Part shown: one piece after another, positions 9,259-18,349 of the stretch
Position numbering within the stretch: the first letter of the stretch is position 1
Layout of the letters: each line of letters opens with the position of its first letter
DNA from: Phenylobacterium hankyongense
Lineage (GTDB): Bacteria > Pseudomonadota > Alphaproteobacteria > Caulobacterales > Caulobacteraceae
Direction of reading: 5' to 3'
Assembly: GCF_003254505.1 (NCBI RefSeq)
Contig: NZ_QFYP01000001.1
Span: 3,580,001-3,644,000, forward strand
DNA length: 64,000 nt
Position numbers and translations under genes: made by a program
Notes under the pieces: model-generated
Database searches by the model: none
What the model saw: the letters and a program-made list of their open reading frames with translations, nothing else
Told to the model about the DNA's origin: nothing

Positions 9259-9807
9259 GTGAGCGGCCTGTCGCACCGGCTGGCTCGCCTGGAGGACGTC
9301 CCGGCGCTGGAACCGCTGATGGCGGCGTCCATCTCCGAGCTGCAGCGCGGCTTCCTCAGCCCGGCGCAGATCGAGGCCAGCCGCACGATCATGGGCCTCG
9401 ACCGCCAGCTGATCGCCGACGGGACCTATTTCGTGGTCGACGCCGAGGAGCGGATCGCCGGCTGCGGCGGCTGGAGCCGGCGCGCCACCCTCTATGGCGG
9501 CGACCACACGCCCGGGCGCGACGCCGCCCTGCTCGACCCGGCGACCGAGGCTGCGCGGGTGCGGGCCATGTACACCCATCCGGAATTCGCCCGGCGTGGG
9601 GTCGGGCGCCTGATCCTGCAGCTGTGCGAGACCGCGGCCGCAGCCGAGGGCTTCACCCGCCTGGAGCTGATGGCCACCCTCGCCGGCCGCGAACTCTACG
9701 CCCGCCACGGGTTCGTGGCCCTGGAGGCCATCGAGGACTCCCGCGGCGGGGCCGCGGTGCCGTTGATCCGCATGGGCAAGCCGATCGCCGTCCGGAGCCT
9801 GCGCTAG
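9259..9807 (+). CDS. GNAT family N-acetyltransferase
   Basis: Putative acetyl-CoA-dependent N-acetyltransferase of 182 residues. The acetyl-CoA-binding motif A is recognisable as MYTHPEFARRGVGRLILQ (about residues 103-120, with the R-R-G-V-G pyrophosphate loop). A C-terminal strand-helix follows (LELMATLAGRELYARHGFVAL), typical of GNAT enzymes. It begins with GTG two bases after the RND pump stop, so it is likely translated from the same mRNA. Whether it modifies a pump-related compound is unknown. Its 3' end overlaps the convergent XRE gene by four bases. Confidence 0.88.
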   Translation: MSGLSHRLARLEDVPALEPLMAASISELQRGFLSPAQIEASRTIMGLDRQLIADGTYFVVDAEERIAGCGGWSRRATLYGGDHTPGRDAALLDPATEAARVRAMYTHPEFARRGVGRLILQLCETAAAAEGFTRLELMATLAGRELYARHGFVALEAIEDSRGGAAVPLIRMGKPIAVRSLR

Positions 9808-10250
9808 CCAGCGGCCCGGGCTTCGTCCCCCAGCACGCCCACAAGCTCCAGGATCTGCCGGCGGATTTTCCGAGCCTTGATCTTCGGGAAGGTGGCGGCG
9901 AGTTCCAGTCCTTCGGGCATCAGCATGAAATCGGCGGCCGCCGGCAGGCCGTTGGAGTCCGGATCCTCCGCGCCTTGATAGAAATAGCCGATCGGCACCG
10001 TCAGGGCCGAGGCGATGGCCCAGAGCTTCGAGGCGCTCACGCGGTTGGAGGCGCGCTCGTACTTCTGGATCTGCTGGAAGGTGAGGCCGAGCCGTTCGGC
10101 CAATTGCTCCTGGGTGATCCTCAGCTCCTTACGGCGCATTCGAATCTGCACGCCGACGTGGACGTCGATGGGATGCGGGCCCCCGGCTCCGGAATTGTCC
10201 ACTACGGCTGCTGCCCGATGGCTTGAGGTGTCGAAAGTGGTCTGGCGCAT
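9804..10250 (-). CDS. XRE-family transcriptional regulator
   Basis: DNA-binding regulator of 148 residues. A Cro/CI-type helix-turn-helix covers about residues 32-85, with the signature RMRRKELRITQEQLAERLGL followed by TFQQIQKYERASNRVSASKL. The C-terminal 60 residues are charged and probably mediate oligomerisation. Similar stand-alone XRE proteins are numerous in Caulobacterales. The upstream DNA contains a 10-bp palindrome (10305-10314) that could be its own operator. Its targets are not evident from the neighbourhood, although it sits tail-to-tail with the efflux-linked acetyltransferase gene. Confidence 0.9.
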   Translation of the reverse strand: MRQTTFDTSSHRAAAVVDNSGAGGPHPIDVHVGVQIRMRRKELRITQEQLAERLGLTFQQIQKYERASNRVSASKLWAIASALTVPIGYFYQGAEDPDSNGLPAAADFMLMPEGLELAATFPKIKARKIRRQILELVGVLGDEARAAG

Positions 10251-10304
10251 AGGCGCTCCCTGCTCGTGAGAGCGCGCCTTGTCTCACCCCGACCAAGACA
10301 GAGC

Positions 10305-10314
10305 CAATCGATTG
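10305..10314. promoter_or_regulatory. palindrome CAATCGATTG upstream of XRE gene, possible operator
   Basis: A perfect 10-bp palindrome about 55 bp upstream of the XRE start, in a locally AT-richer stretch of an otherwise GC-rich region. XRE regulators commonly autoregulate through such dyads; that role here is inferred. Confidence 0.25.
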
Positions 10315-10371
10315 AATTTGGCATTTGCATAGAGACAGCCGATGGAAAAGCCGCTTCGGTCCGGGCGCTCG

Positions 10372-10578
10372 CTAGATTGCGGCGCCGAGCCGGAACTCGG
10401 CCATGGAGACCGTCGTCTCAAGCTTGGCCTCGTCGCGCGTCCAGGCGTGCACCTGGTGACAGACCGGGCAACGGAAGGCGTGGCCGCCTGTGAAGGCGCC
10501 CAGGAGCGGATCGTTGCTGCGGTGGCCGGTGGGAACCGAACCACCGGTCTGGGAGCAGGTCGTCATGATGCGAGGCAT
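10372..10578 (-). CDS. small hypothetical protein with CxxC motif
   Basis: A 68-residue protein whose codons fit the host. It has an early Cys (MTTCSQTG, residue 8) and a CPVC pair near residues 37-40 followed by HQVHAWTRDEAK. The combination of TG..VPTGHRS and FRCPVCHQVHAW looks like a small zinc-ribbon or rubredoxin-like fold. ATG at 10578 follows a purine-rich AAGG. It stands between the gmk and XRE genes on the same strand, with a TATCTT -10-like sequence upstream. Function unknown. Confidence 0.65.
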   Translation of the reverse strand: MPRIMTTCSQTGGSVPTGHRSNDPLLGAFTGGHAFRCPVCHQVHAWTRDEAKLETTVSMAEFRLGAAI

Positions 10579-10607
10579 GTGACCTTAACTCTTTGAAGAT
10601 ACTTTGG

Positions 10608-10622
10608 TTCCGGCGGCCGGAA
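10608..10622. repeat. hairpin downstream of gmk
   Basis: TTCCGG-CGG-CCGGAA, a 6-bp inverted repeat 12 bp after the gmk stop and just before the small CxxC gene. There is no T tract, so it may act as a weak or Rho-assisted 3' end. Confidence 0.3.
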
Positions 10623-10633
10623 ATCCGCCTGCC

Positions 10634-11299
10634 CTAGCCCAGCTTTTCGCCCAGCAAGCCCTCGACGAAGGGGCTGAGCCAGCCCTGACGGTCCCGCTTC
10701 AGACGCTCGGCGTGGTAGATGTGCGCCAGGTCGGCATAGGCCTGGTCGTAGTCCACGTTGACGATCGCATAGTCGTAGACCCGCCACTGGGCGATCTCGT
10801 CATAGGCGCGGCGCAGCCGGCCCTCGATCACCGGCACGCTGTCCTGGGCCCGCGCATAGAGCCGGCGCGACAGCTCGTGCATGGACGGCGGCAGGATGAA
10901 CACCCGCACGCTGTCTTCCGGGGCGTTCTCGGCGATCGACTTGGCGCCCTGCCAGTCGATGTCGAACAGCACGTCCTTGCCGGCCTCCAGCGCCGCCATC
11001 ACCGGCGTGCGCGGGGTGCCGTAGCGGTGGTCGTGGACATGCGCCCACTCCAGCAGCTCGCCCCGCTCCACCATGTCGTCGAACTCGGCGTCAGAGACGA
11101 AGTAGTACTCCCGGGCGTGCTCCTCGCCGGGCCGCGGGGGCCGGGTGGTCGCCGAGATCGACAGGGTCAGGTCGGCGTGGTCGGCCACCAGCCGTCGCGA
11201 CAGCGAGGTCTTGCCCGCGCCGGAGGGACTGGAGACCAGCAGCAGCAGGCCGCGGCGTCTGCGATGTTCGAGGTGGGCGTTCACGCGTACCAGCTCCAC
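10634..11299 (-). CDS. gmk: guanylate kinase
   Basis: Cytoplasmic guanylate kinase, converting GMP and ATP to GDP and ADP. Of 221 residues, the first 16 are a basic extension before the P-loop (SSPSGAGKTSLSRRL, about residue 23). GMP-binding motifs follow: SISATTRPPRPGE, the EYYFVSD segment and GELLEWAHVHDHRYGTP. It lies at the end of the minus-strand run acpP-fabF-mltG-yicC-gmk; a yicC-gmk pair is common in proteobacteria. The gap to yicC is only 9 bp, so co-transcription is likely. Confidence 0.97.
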   Translation of the reverse strand: MELVRVNAHLEHRRRRGLLLLVSSPSGAGKTSLSRRLVADHADLTLSISATTRPPRPGEEHAREYYFVSDAEFDDMVERGELLEWAHVHDHRYGTPRTPVMAALEAGKDVLFDIDWQGAKSIAENAPEDSVRVFILPPSMHELSRRLYARAQDSVPVIEGRLRRAYDEIAQWRVYDYAIVNVDYDQAYADLAHIYHAERLKRDRQGWLSPFVEGLLGEKLG

Positions 11300-11308
11300 A
11301 CTTCCGGC

Positions 11309-12190
11309 CTACTCCACATTCTGGACCTGCTCGCGGAACTGCTCGATCACCGCTTTGAGGTCCAGCCCCACCGTGGTCAAGGCGGCGATGGCGGATTTCG
11401 AACACAAGGTGTTGGCCTCGCGCATGAACTCCTGGGTCAGGAAGTCCAGTCGGCGGCCCACCGCGCCGTCGCCGGAGAACAACCCGCGGGCGGCGGCCAC
11501 ATGGCCGGTCAGGCGGTCCAGCTCCTCGCGCACGTCGGCCTTGGTGGCCAGGGCGGCGGCTTCCAGCAGCACGCGATCGGCGTCGACCGCCTCGCCCGCC
11601 AGTTCGGCCATGCGCCGCTCGAATCGTTCCTTGATGGCGGCCGGCTGGGCGGCGGCATGGCCCTGGGCCTGGCCGACCAGCTCGGCGATGCGCTCGACGA
11701 GCCCGCCGAGCACGCCGTCCAGCGCCAGGCCCTCCTCGCGTCGCGCCGCGGCCAGCGCGTCCAGGGCCGCGGCGATCGAGGCGCCCATGGCGGCTTCGAG
11801 CGCGGCCAGGGCGTCAGGGTCGTCCACTCCGTCGGCGGCCTCGATGACGCCACGCAGGCTCAACAGCCCGTCCAGCCGCGGCGGCGCGGCCATGCCGGTG
11901 GCCACATAGGGCGCGCCGGCCTGGAGGTAGCGCTCCAGCTGCTCGGTGTTGATGCGCACCGACCCGGCGCCCTCGGTGCGCTTGGCCTGCAGGCCGACGT
12001 TCAGCTGGCCGCGCTGGAAACGGGCCTGCGCGCCCTCGCGGGCGACGCGCTCCAGGCCCTCGAAACCCGGAGGCCCGCGGAAACGGACCTCGAGATTGCG
12101 CCCGTTCACCGAGCGCGCCTCCACGGCCCAGCTCCAGGCGCCGGCGGCGCCCTCGGCGCGGCCGAAGCCGGTCATGCCGGACAGGCTCAT
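11309..12190 (-). CDS. YicC/YloC family endoribonuclease-type protein
   Basis: Member of the YicC family (YicC N-terminal and DUF1732 C-terminal domains), associated in E. coli with RNA turnover and stationary-phase survival. The diagnostic N-terminus SLSGMTGFGRAEG is present, followed by SVNGRNLEVRFR. The C-terminal region has the conserved KERFERRMAEL and the CSKSAIAALTTVGLDLKAVIEQFREQVQN ending in which E-Q-V-Q-N-V-E is typical. The ATG at 12190 was chosen because family members start with this motif; a longer frame upstream would run into mltG. Length is 293 residues, normal for the family. Confidence 0.93.
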   Translation of the reverse strand: MSLSGMTGFGRAEGAAGAWSWAVEARSVNGRNLEVRFRGPPGFEGLERVAREGAQARFQRGQLNVGLQAKRTEGAGSVRINTEQLERYLQAGAPYVATGMAAPPRLDGLLSLRGVIEAADGVDDPDALAALEAAMGASIAAALDALAAARREEGLALDGVLGGLVERIAELVGQAQGHAAAQPAAIKERFERRMAELAGEAVDADRVLLEAAALATKADVREELDRLTGHVAAARGLFSGDGAVGRRLDFLTQEFMREANTLCSKSAIAALTTVGLDLKAVIEQFREQVQNVE

Positions 12191-12197
12191 GCTCCAC

Positions 12198-13240
12198 TCA
12201 CTTTCCGCTCTCCGCCGCCGCATGCTGGCGCTCGACCGCCCGCCAGCGCGCGACGTTCTTCTCATGCTCGGCGAAGGTCGAGGAGAACACGTGCCCGCCG
12301 CCGCCGTCGGCGACGAAGAACAGCTCCGTGGTCTTCGGCGGATTGAGCACCGCGGCCAGCGACGCCCGCCCCGGGTTGGCGATCGGCGTCGGCGGCAGGC
12401 CGGCGACCAGATAGGTGTTGTAGGGCGTCAAGGTGGTCAGCTCCGCGCGGCTGATCCCCCGCCCGAGCGGCCGTCCCTTGGAGACGCCGTAGATGATCGT
12501 CGGGTCGCTCTCCAGCCGCATGCCGGCGCGCAGGCGGTTGATGTAGACCGCCGCGATCCGCGGCCGCTCGGCCGGCAGGGCGGTCTCCTTCTCGACGATG
12601 GATGCCAGGGCGACCGCCTCCTCGGGGGTACGGAACGGCAGGTCGGGCTGGCGGCTGGCCCAGAGCTCGGCCAGCACCTTGTCCTGCGCCGCCGTCATCC
12701 GCCGCAGCACCGCGGCGCGGGCCTCGCCGCGTTCCACCTGATAGCTGTCGGGCAGGATCGCGCCTTCGGGCGGCGCTTCGGCCTGGCCGGTCAGCACCGG
12801 CGAGCGGGCCACGGCGTCGGCCGCCATCTCGCTGGTCCAGCCTTCCGGAACCGTGATCAGGTGACGGACCACCCGGCCGGCGCGGATGTCGCCGAGGATG
12901 CGGGCCATGGAGGCGTGGCTCGGCACGTCGTACTCGCCGGCCTTCAGCGAACGTCCGGCTCCGGAGAGCTTGGCGGCGGCGATGAACAGGCTGGACGAGC
13001 GGATCACCCCGGCCTTGGCGAGGTCCCGGGCGATCTGCGCCACGCCGGAGCCATGCTCCAGGATGACGGTGGTCGCGGGTCCCTGCCGGGCCGCCGGGCC
13101 GGGGCCCGAGTAGGTCCAGACCACCCAGCCCGACGCCGCGATCACGACGATCAGGGCCGCCAGCACGGCCTTTCCCGCCATCCGCAAGGGATGCGGACCC
13201 CGTCGGACGGGCGCGCGTCGGCGCGGGCGGCGCTTACGGC

Positions 13241-13244
<4 letters not shown>
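12198..13244 (-). CDS. mltG: endolytic murein transglycosylase MltG
   Basis: Membrane-anchored lytic transglycosylase that cleaves nascent glycan strands and sets their length. A basic N-terminus precedes one membrane helix (about residues 24-44), then a LysM-like region and the YceG catalytic domain. The catalytic Glu is in ALASIVEKET (residue 218). The downstream consensus SDPTIIYG and the segment TPYNTYLVAGLPPTPIANPG are classic. Length is 348 residues, as usual. Its start overlaps the end of fabF by four bases, so the two are translationally coupled. Confidence 0.97.
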
Positions 13245-14524
<1,280 letters not shown>

Positions 14525-14543
14525 GGCGATCCTCAAACGAAGA

Positions 14544-14582
14544 CCGCCGCGGCCGAGGGCTGGACCCTCAGCGACGCGGCGG
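14544..14582 (-). terminator. hairpin in acpP-fabF spacer, possible attenuator
   Basis: Nested inverted repeats: outer arms of 8 bp (14544-14551 and 14575-14582) and inner arms GAGGG/CCCTC (14555-14559 and 14565-14569). It follows the acpP stop on the minus strand. The downstream minus-strand sequence has only a short mixed T run, so it is more likely a partial terminator or mRNA-stabilising element than a full stop. Confidence 0.4.
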
Positions 14583-14608
14583 CCGGAAAGCTGGGCGAAA
14601 TCAGGGCC

Positions 14609-14848
14609 TTAGGCGCCCAGGCGCTCCTGGATGAACTTCACCGCGTCGCCGACCGTCTGGATATGCTCGGCCGCGTCGTCGGGGATTTCGATGTCGAATT
14701 CTTCCTCGAACGCCATCACCAGCTCGACGTTGTCGAGACTGTCGGCGCCCAGGTCGTCGATGAAGCTGGCCTTTTCAGTGACCTTCTCCGGATCGGCGTC
14801 GAGGTGTTCGATGACGATCTTACGGACGCGTTCTAGGACGTCGGACAT
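14609..14848 (-). CDS. acpP: acyl carrier protein
   Basis: Acidic 79-residue acyl carrier protein. The phosphopantetheine attachment Ser is in [18 protein letters not shown] (residue 37). N-terminal [22 protein letters not shown] and C-terminal [11 protein letters not shown] are typical of alphaproteobacterial AcpP. It sits between fabG and fabF, the classical fab order, with its own upstream spacer of 126 bp containing a TTGACT element. All fatty-acid elongation enzymes encoded here act on its thioester-linked acyl chain. Confidence 0.98.
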   Translation of the reverse strand: MSDVLERVRKIVIEHLDADPEKVTEKASFIDDLGADSLDNVELVMAFEEEFDIEIPDDAAEHIQTVGDAVKFIQERLGA

Positions 14849-14880
14849 TAGGTAGGTCCCTCAAGGCTTAGTCAGGCTTT

Positions 14881-14909
14881 TGCATCGGCGACACGGACGG
14901 TGAAGTCAA
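14881..14909 (-). promoter_or_regulatory. candidate sigma-70-type promoter for acpP
   Basis: On the minus strand TTGACT (14904-14909) and GATGCA (14881-14886) are separated by 17 bases, about 35 bp before the acpP start. The -35 is good, the -10 is poor. A separate acpP promoter would explain the long fabG-acpP spacer. Confidence 0.3.
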
Positions 14910-14974
14910 CTGTCGCCGGGGGTGATGGGTGGTTCGGGCCGCCGGGTAGCATGTTCCTCCCGGGGTGGCGAGCG

Positions 14975-15715
14975 TCAGATCATCGCCATGCCGCCGTTCA
15001 CATGCAGCGTCTGGCCGGTGACGTAGGCGGCCTCCTGACTGGCGAGATAGACGCAGGCTGCGGCGATGTCGCCGCCCGCGCCCAGGCGTCCGGCGGGGAT
15101 GGTCGACAGGATATGGCTCTTCTGCTGCTCGTTCAGGGCGTCGGTCATCGGGCTTTCGATGAAGCCCGGCGCCACGCAGTTGACGGTGATCCCGCGGGTG
15201 GCGACTTCCTGGGCCAGCGCCTTGGAGAAGCCGATCATCCCGGCCTTCGAGGCGGCGTAGTTCGCCTGCCCCGGATTGCCCATCACCCCGACGATCGAGG
15301 TGATTCCGATGATCCGGCCCGAGCGGCGGCGCATCATCCCCTTGATGGCGGCGCGGGACAGCCGGAAATAGCTCTCCAGGTTGACCTTGAGGACCGTGTC
15401 CCAGTCGTCGTCCTTCATCCGCAGCAGCAGGCCGTCCTTGGTGATGCCGGCGTTGGCCACCAGGATGTCCAGCGGCTGGCCGGCGGCGGCTTCCGCTGCG
15501 TCCACCAGGCCATCCACCGCATCCGGATCGGAGAGGTTGGCCGGGACGGCGGAGGTGCGCTCGCCCAGCGTCTGGGCCAGGTCCTGCAGCACCGCCTCGC
15601 GGGTGCCGGACAGCACCACGTGCGCGCCCTGGGCGTGCAGGGCGCGGGCGATCTCGGCGCCGATGCCGCCGGTGGCCCCGGTGACGAGGGCGGTCTTGCC
15701 GGTGAGGTCGAACAT
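14975..15715 (-). CDS. fabG: 3-oxoacyl-ACP reductase
   Basis: NADPH-dependent short-chain dehydrogenase reducing 3-oxoacyl-ACP in fatty-acid elongation. Length is 246 residues. The Rossmann motif TGATGGIGAEIA lies near residue 12, the NAG motif in ILVANAGITKDG, and the catalytic Tyr-Lys in YAASKAGMIGFSKAL; the Ser is in ITSIVGVMGNPG. C-terminal QTLHVNGGMAMI is the standard FabG ending. It starts 10 bp after the fabD stop, so the two form an operon. Confidence 0.98.
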   Translation of the reverse strand: MFDLTGKTALVTGATGGIGAEIARALHAQGAHVVLSGTREAVLQDLAQTLGERTSAVPANLSDPDAVDGLVDAAEAAAGQPLDILVANAGITKDGLLLRMKDDDWDTVLKVNLESYFRLSRAAIKGMMRRRSGRIIGITSIVGVMGNPGQANYAASKAGMIGFSKALAQEVATRGITVNCVAPGFIESPMTDALNEQQKSHILSTIPAGRLGAGGDIAAACVYLASQEAAYVTGQTLHVNGGMAMI

Positions 15716-15725
15716 GCGGGGCTCT

Positions 15726-16670
15726 CTACAGGGACTTGGCGAAGGCTTCGAGGTCGGCGGGGGTGTTCAGCGGCGTGGCCTCGGCGTCCGGCGCGATCCG
15801 CTTGGCCATGCCCGACAGCACCTTGCCGGCCCCGGCCTCGGCGAAGCGGGTCACTCCGCCCTGCTCCACCAGCCACAGCATGCTCTCACGCCAGCGGACC
15901 CGGCCGGTGACCTGCTCCACCAGCAGGCGGCGGATCTCCTCGGGATCGTGGGTCGGCCGGGCGGTGACGTTGGCCACCAGCGGCGCGCGCGGCGCGAGGA
16001 TCGTGGCCTCGGCGAGCGCCCGGGCCATCTCGTCGGCGGCCGGCTGCATCAGCGGGCAGTGGAAGGGCGCGGAGACGTTCAGCGGAATGGCGCGGGCGCC
16101 CAGCGCCTTGGCCTTCTCGATGGCGGCGTCGACGGCGGCCTTTTCGCCGGAGATCACCACGTTGCCCTGGTTGTTGTCGTTGGCGACGACGCAGACGCCG
16201 ATCTTGGCGCCCTCCGCGGCGGCTTCTTCGGCCAGGGCGACGTCGGTCTTCGGGCCGATCAGCGAGGCCATGGCGCCCGCCCCCACCGGCACGGCGCGCT
16301 GCATGGCCTGGCCGCGCAGCTTCAGGAGCCGGGCGGTGTCGGCCACGCTGATGGCGCCGGCCGCGGCCAGGGCCGAATATTCCCCGAGGCTGTGGCCGGC
16401 CACGAAGGCCGCCTTCTCCACCCCGACGCCGAACTCCCGCTCGAGCGTGCGCATCACCGCCAGGCTGACGGCCATCAGCGCCGGCTGGGCGTTCTCGGTC
16501 AGGGTCAGCTGATCCTCCGGCCCCTCGCGCATCAGCCGCGACAGGTGCTGGCCGAGCGCATCGTCGACTTCCTGCAGCACCTCGCGCGCGGAGGCGAACG
16601 CCTCGGCGAGATCGGCGCCCATGCCGATCGCCTGGCTGCCCTGGCCGGGGAAGAGGAAGGCTAGGCTCAT
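15726..16670 (-). CDS. fabD: malonyl-CoA:ACP transacylase
   Basis: Transfers malonyl from CoA to ACP to start fatty-acid elongation. Of 314 residues, the N-terminal FPGQGSQAIGMG and the nucleophile motif AGHSLGEYSALAAAG are clear. The catalytic His lies in the PFHCPLMQPA segment. The ATG at 16670 is preferred over an in-frame GTG one codon before it. It is the first gene of the minus-strand fab cluster and is divergent from a dehydrogenase gene, sharing an 87-bp intergenic region. Confidence 0.97.
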   Translation of the reverse strand: MSLAFLFPGQGSQAIGMGADLAEAFASAREVLQEVDDALGQHLSRLMREGPEDQLTLTENAQPALMAVSLAVMRTLEREFGVGVEKAAFVAGHSLGEYSALAAAGAISVADTARLLKLRGQAMQRAVPVGAGAMASLIGPKTDVALAEEAAAEGAKIGVCVVANDNNQGNVVISGEKAAVDAAIEKAKALGARAIPLNVSAPFHCPLMQPAADEMARALAEATILAPRAPLVANVTARPTHDPEEIRRLLVEQVTGRVRWRESMLWLVEQGGVTRFAEAGAGKVLSGMAKRIAPDAEATPLNTPADLEAFAKSL

Positions 16671-16757
16671 CACGGCGCTCCGCGCTCTATCGATTCCGAG
16701 CGGCGAGGGTTAGGGGATAAGAAAAGCCCCGGCAAGGCGGGGGCGAAGGAGGCGCCG

Positions 16758-17834
16758 ATGCGCGCAGTGGTCCGACGCAACAAGCAGCTGGTGTGCGACG
16801 AAATCGCCGAGCTGACTCCGGGCCCCGGCCAGGTGCTGGTCCGCACCCTCGCCTGCGGGATCTGCGGCTCCGACCTGCACGCCCTGCACCACATGGAGCA
16901 CATGGTGGAGCTCAGCCGGCGGGCCGGGGCGGGCCTGGACTTCGACCCCACCGCCGACACCGTCTTCGGCCACGAATTCTGCGCCGAGGTGCTGGACTAC
17001 GGCCCCGGGAGCGAGCGGCGGCTGAAGCCCGGCGCGCGGGTGGTCAGCATTCCCGCCACCCTGACCGCCACCGGCGTGGAACTGCTGGGCTACTCCAACC
17101 GCCTGCCCGGCGGGTTCGCCGAGCGCATGCTGCTGAGCGAAGCCCTGCTGCTGGAAACGCCGAACGGCCTGCCGACCGAGGCCGCGGCGCTGACCGAACC
17201 GTTCGCCGTCGGCGCGCACGCCGTCGCCATGGCCCGCCTGGACGCCGACTCGGCGAGCCTGGTGGTGGGCTGCGGCCCGGTCGGGCTGGCGGTGGTCGCC
17301 GCCCTGAAGGCGGCGGGCCACGGCCCGGTGATCGCCGCCGACTTCTCGCCCCGGCGCCGCGCGGCGGCCGAGCGGCTGGGGGCCGACATCGTGGTCGATC
17401 CCGCCCTGGAGTCGCCGCACGACCGCTGGGAGGCGCTCGGCGTGCCGAGAACCCGCGCGGCGCAGAACATGATCCGCATGATGGGCGGACGCTTCGGCCG
17501 ACCCGTAGTGTTCGAATGCGTCGGCGCGCCGGGCGTCCTGCAGGGGCTGATCGAGGCGGCGCCGGCCGGGGCGCAGATCGTCGTCGCCGGGGTCTGCATG
17601 GAAAGCGACCGGATCGAGCCGTCGATCGCCATCACCAAGGAGATCGAGCTGACCTTCATCTTCGGCTACACGCCCGACGAGTTCGCCGCGACCCTGCGCC
17701 AGCTGGCGGAAGGCGTGATCGACGTCTCCGGCCTGGTCACCGGGACGGTGGGCCTGGACGGCGTGGCCGGCGCCTTCCGGGACCTCGCCGATCCGGAAGC
17801 GCACGTGAAGATCCTGGTCCGACCCGCCGACTGA
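16758..17834 (+). CDS. zinc-binding-type alcohol dehydrogenase without structural-zinc lobe
   Basis: Medium-chain dehydrogenase/reductase of 358 residues. The catalytic-zinc region is present: Cys in ACGICGSDLHAL (about residue 33) and GHEF (about residue 75). The NAD(P)-binding Rossmann motif is VVGCGPVGLAVVAAL. The usual cluster of four structural-zinc Cys is absent between PGARVVSIPA and GYSNRLPGGFAERM. Members of this subgroup oxidise varied alcohols or polyols; the substrate is unknown. ATG at 16758 follows AAGGAGG. It is divergent from fabD and followed by a long intergenic region. Confidence 0.88.
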   Translation: MRAVVRRNKQLVCDEIAELTPGPGQVLVRTLACGICGSDLHALHHMEHMVELSRRAGAGLDFDPTADTVFGHEFCAEVLDYGPGSERRLKPGARVVSIPATLTATGVELLGYSNRLPGGFAERMLLSEALLLETPNGLPTEAAALTEPFAVGAHAVAMARLDADSASLVVGCGPVGLAVVAALKAAGHGPVIAADFSPRRRAAAERLGADIVVDPALESPHDRWEALGVPRTRAAQNMIRMMGGRFGRPVVFECVGAPGVLQGLIEAAPAGAQIVVAGVCMESDRIEPSIAITKEIELTFIFGYTPDEFAATLRQLAEGVIDVSGLVTGTVGLDGVAGAFRDLADPEAHVKILVRPAD

Positions 17835-17910
17835 TTCGGCTTCGCCGCGCAATGCGCGCGCCGCGTGCAATTTTCGGCAGACCTTCAACCTATACGGTTT
17901 TCACTTCCGA

Positions 17911-17934
17911 AATTGCGAATACCTCTTCGCGATT
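17911..17934. promoter_or_regulatory. 9-bp inverted repeat, possible activator site upstream of sigma-54 promoter
   Basis: Arms AATTGCGAA and TTCGCGATT separated by 6 bp; 8 of 9 pairs are complementary. It lies about 200 bp upstream of the -24 element at 18135, a normal distance for a sigma-54 enhancer-binding protein. Alternative: a 3' structure of the dehydrogenase mRNA. Confidence 0.35.
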
Positions 17935-18002
17935 ACATGACCTGACGCGGCCAGGCCCGTACCGCGTTATGCGACGCGAGCCGCAGATCGGCGGCCGCCG
18001 TC

Positions 18003-18036
18003 GTGCCAATACGGCACAAGTTCGCCCGTCGCGGGC
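18003..18036. repeat. two short inverted repeats
   Basis: GTGCC-n5-GGCAC (18003-18017) and GCCCG-TCG-CGGGC (18024-18036) stand in tandem about 100 bp upstream of the sigma-54 element. They may be binding sites or simply RNA hairpins; nothing decides. Confidence 0.25.
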
Positions 18037-18134
18037 TTGAAGCGTCGTTGCGCCGCAATCGAAATCGAGACGTTTCCCCTCGGAAACCCCGTATTCTCGG
18101 GAGCCTGGGACCTCAAGGCGGTTGAATTCACCGC

Positions 18135-18150
18135 TGGCACGGAGCTTGCG
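18135..18150 (+). promoter_or_regulatory. sigma-54 (RpoN) -24/-12 promoter for pilus operon
   Basis: TGGCACGGAGCTTGCG: TGGCAC at 18135-18140 and TTGC at 18146-18149 with the correct spacing, a full match to the RpoN consensus. Transcription would begin near 18161, leaving a leader of about 290 nt before the first subunit gene at 18452. In Caulobacter, RpoN drives flagellar and surface-structure genes, which fits a pilus operon. Confidence 0.6.
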
Positions 18151-18163
18151 CTGCCGTCCAGGT

Positions 18164-18349
18164 CTAGGACGTCTTGAAGATCGCCCCACCGATCTGAATA
18201 GGCGACCTGAAACACTTATAAGTAGATTGGTCACTCCCCCAATATGGGTATTCCCAATTGTCCTCAACCTTGACAGTGAGATACCCAGGTTCTAGATGGC
18301 CCAATCGATCATCGGTCACAGCAGAGATTACGCAACCATAAGTCCTCAT
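18164..18349 (-). CDS. doubtful 61-codon frame antisense to the pilus leader
   Basis: On the minus strand an ATG at 18349 opens 61 codons ending at TAG 18164. The predicted peptide has a balanced composition and a Cys pair (TYGCVISAV near the start and TYKCFRSP near the end), unlike the Arg/Ala-rich shadows elsewhere. Its codons are low in G+C at third positions, unlike every confirmed gene here, so it would have to be foreign. The same DNA carries promoter-like elements on the other strand, and no ribosome-binding site is obvious. Either a horizontally acquired small gene or its remnant, or chance in an AT-rich control region. Confidence 0.2.
   Translation of the reverse strand: MRTYGCVISAVTDDRLGHLEPGYLTVKVEDNWEYPYWGSDQSTYKCFRSPIQIGGAIFKTS
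18270..18298 (+). promoter_or_regulatory. sigma-70-like promoter upstream of pilus operon
   Basis: TTGACA (18270-18275), a perfect -35, then 17 bases and TAGATG (18293-18298) as a weaker -10. The transcript would start near 18305, about 147 nt before the first subunit gene. It may be an alternative to the sigma-54 promoter. Confidence 0.4.

Noticed and set aside
10604..12346. 580-codon plus-strand frame over gmk and yicC
   Set aside because: Spans two well-supported minus-strand genes and has shadow composition.
16722..16757. Terminator-like GCCCC/GGGGC stem with T run on the minus strand in the fabD upstream region
   Set aside because: Only 5 bp of stem and no minus-strand gene upstream that it would terminate.
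17890..18267. 125-codon minus-strand frame in the pilus upstream region
   Set aside because: Arg/Ser-rich, no conserved pattern, and it overlaps promoter elements.
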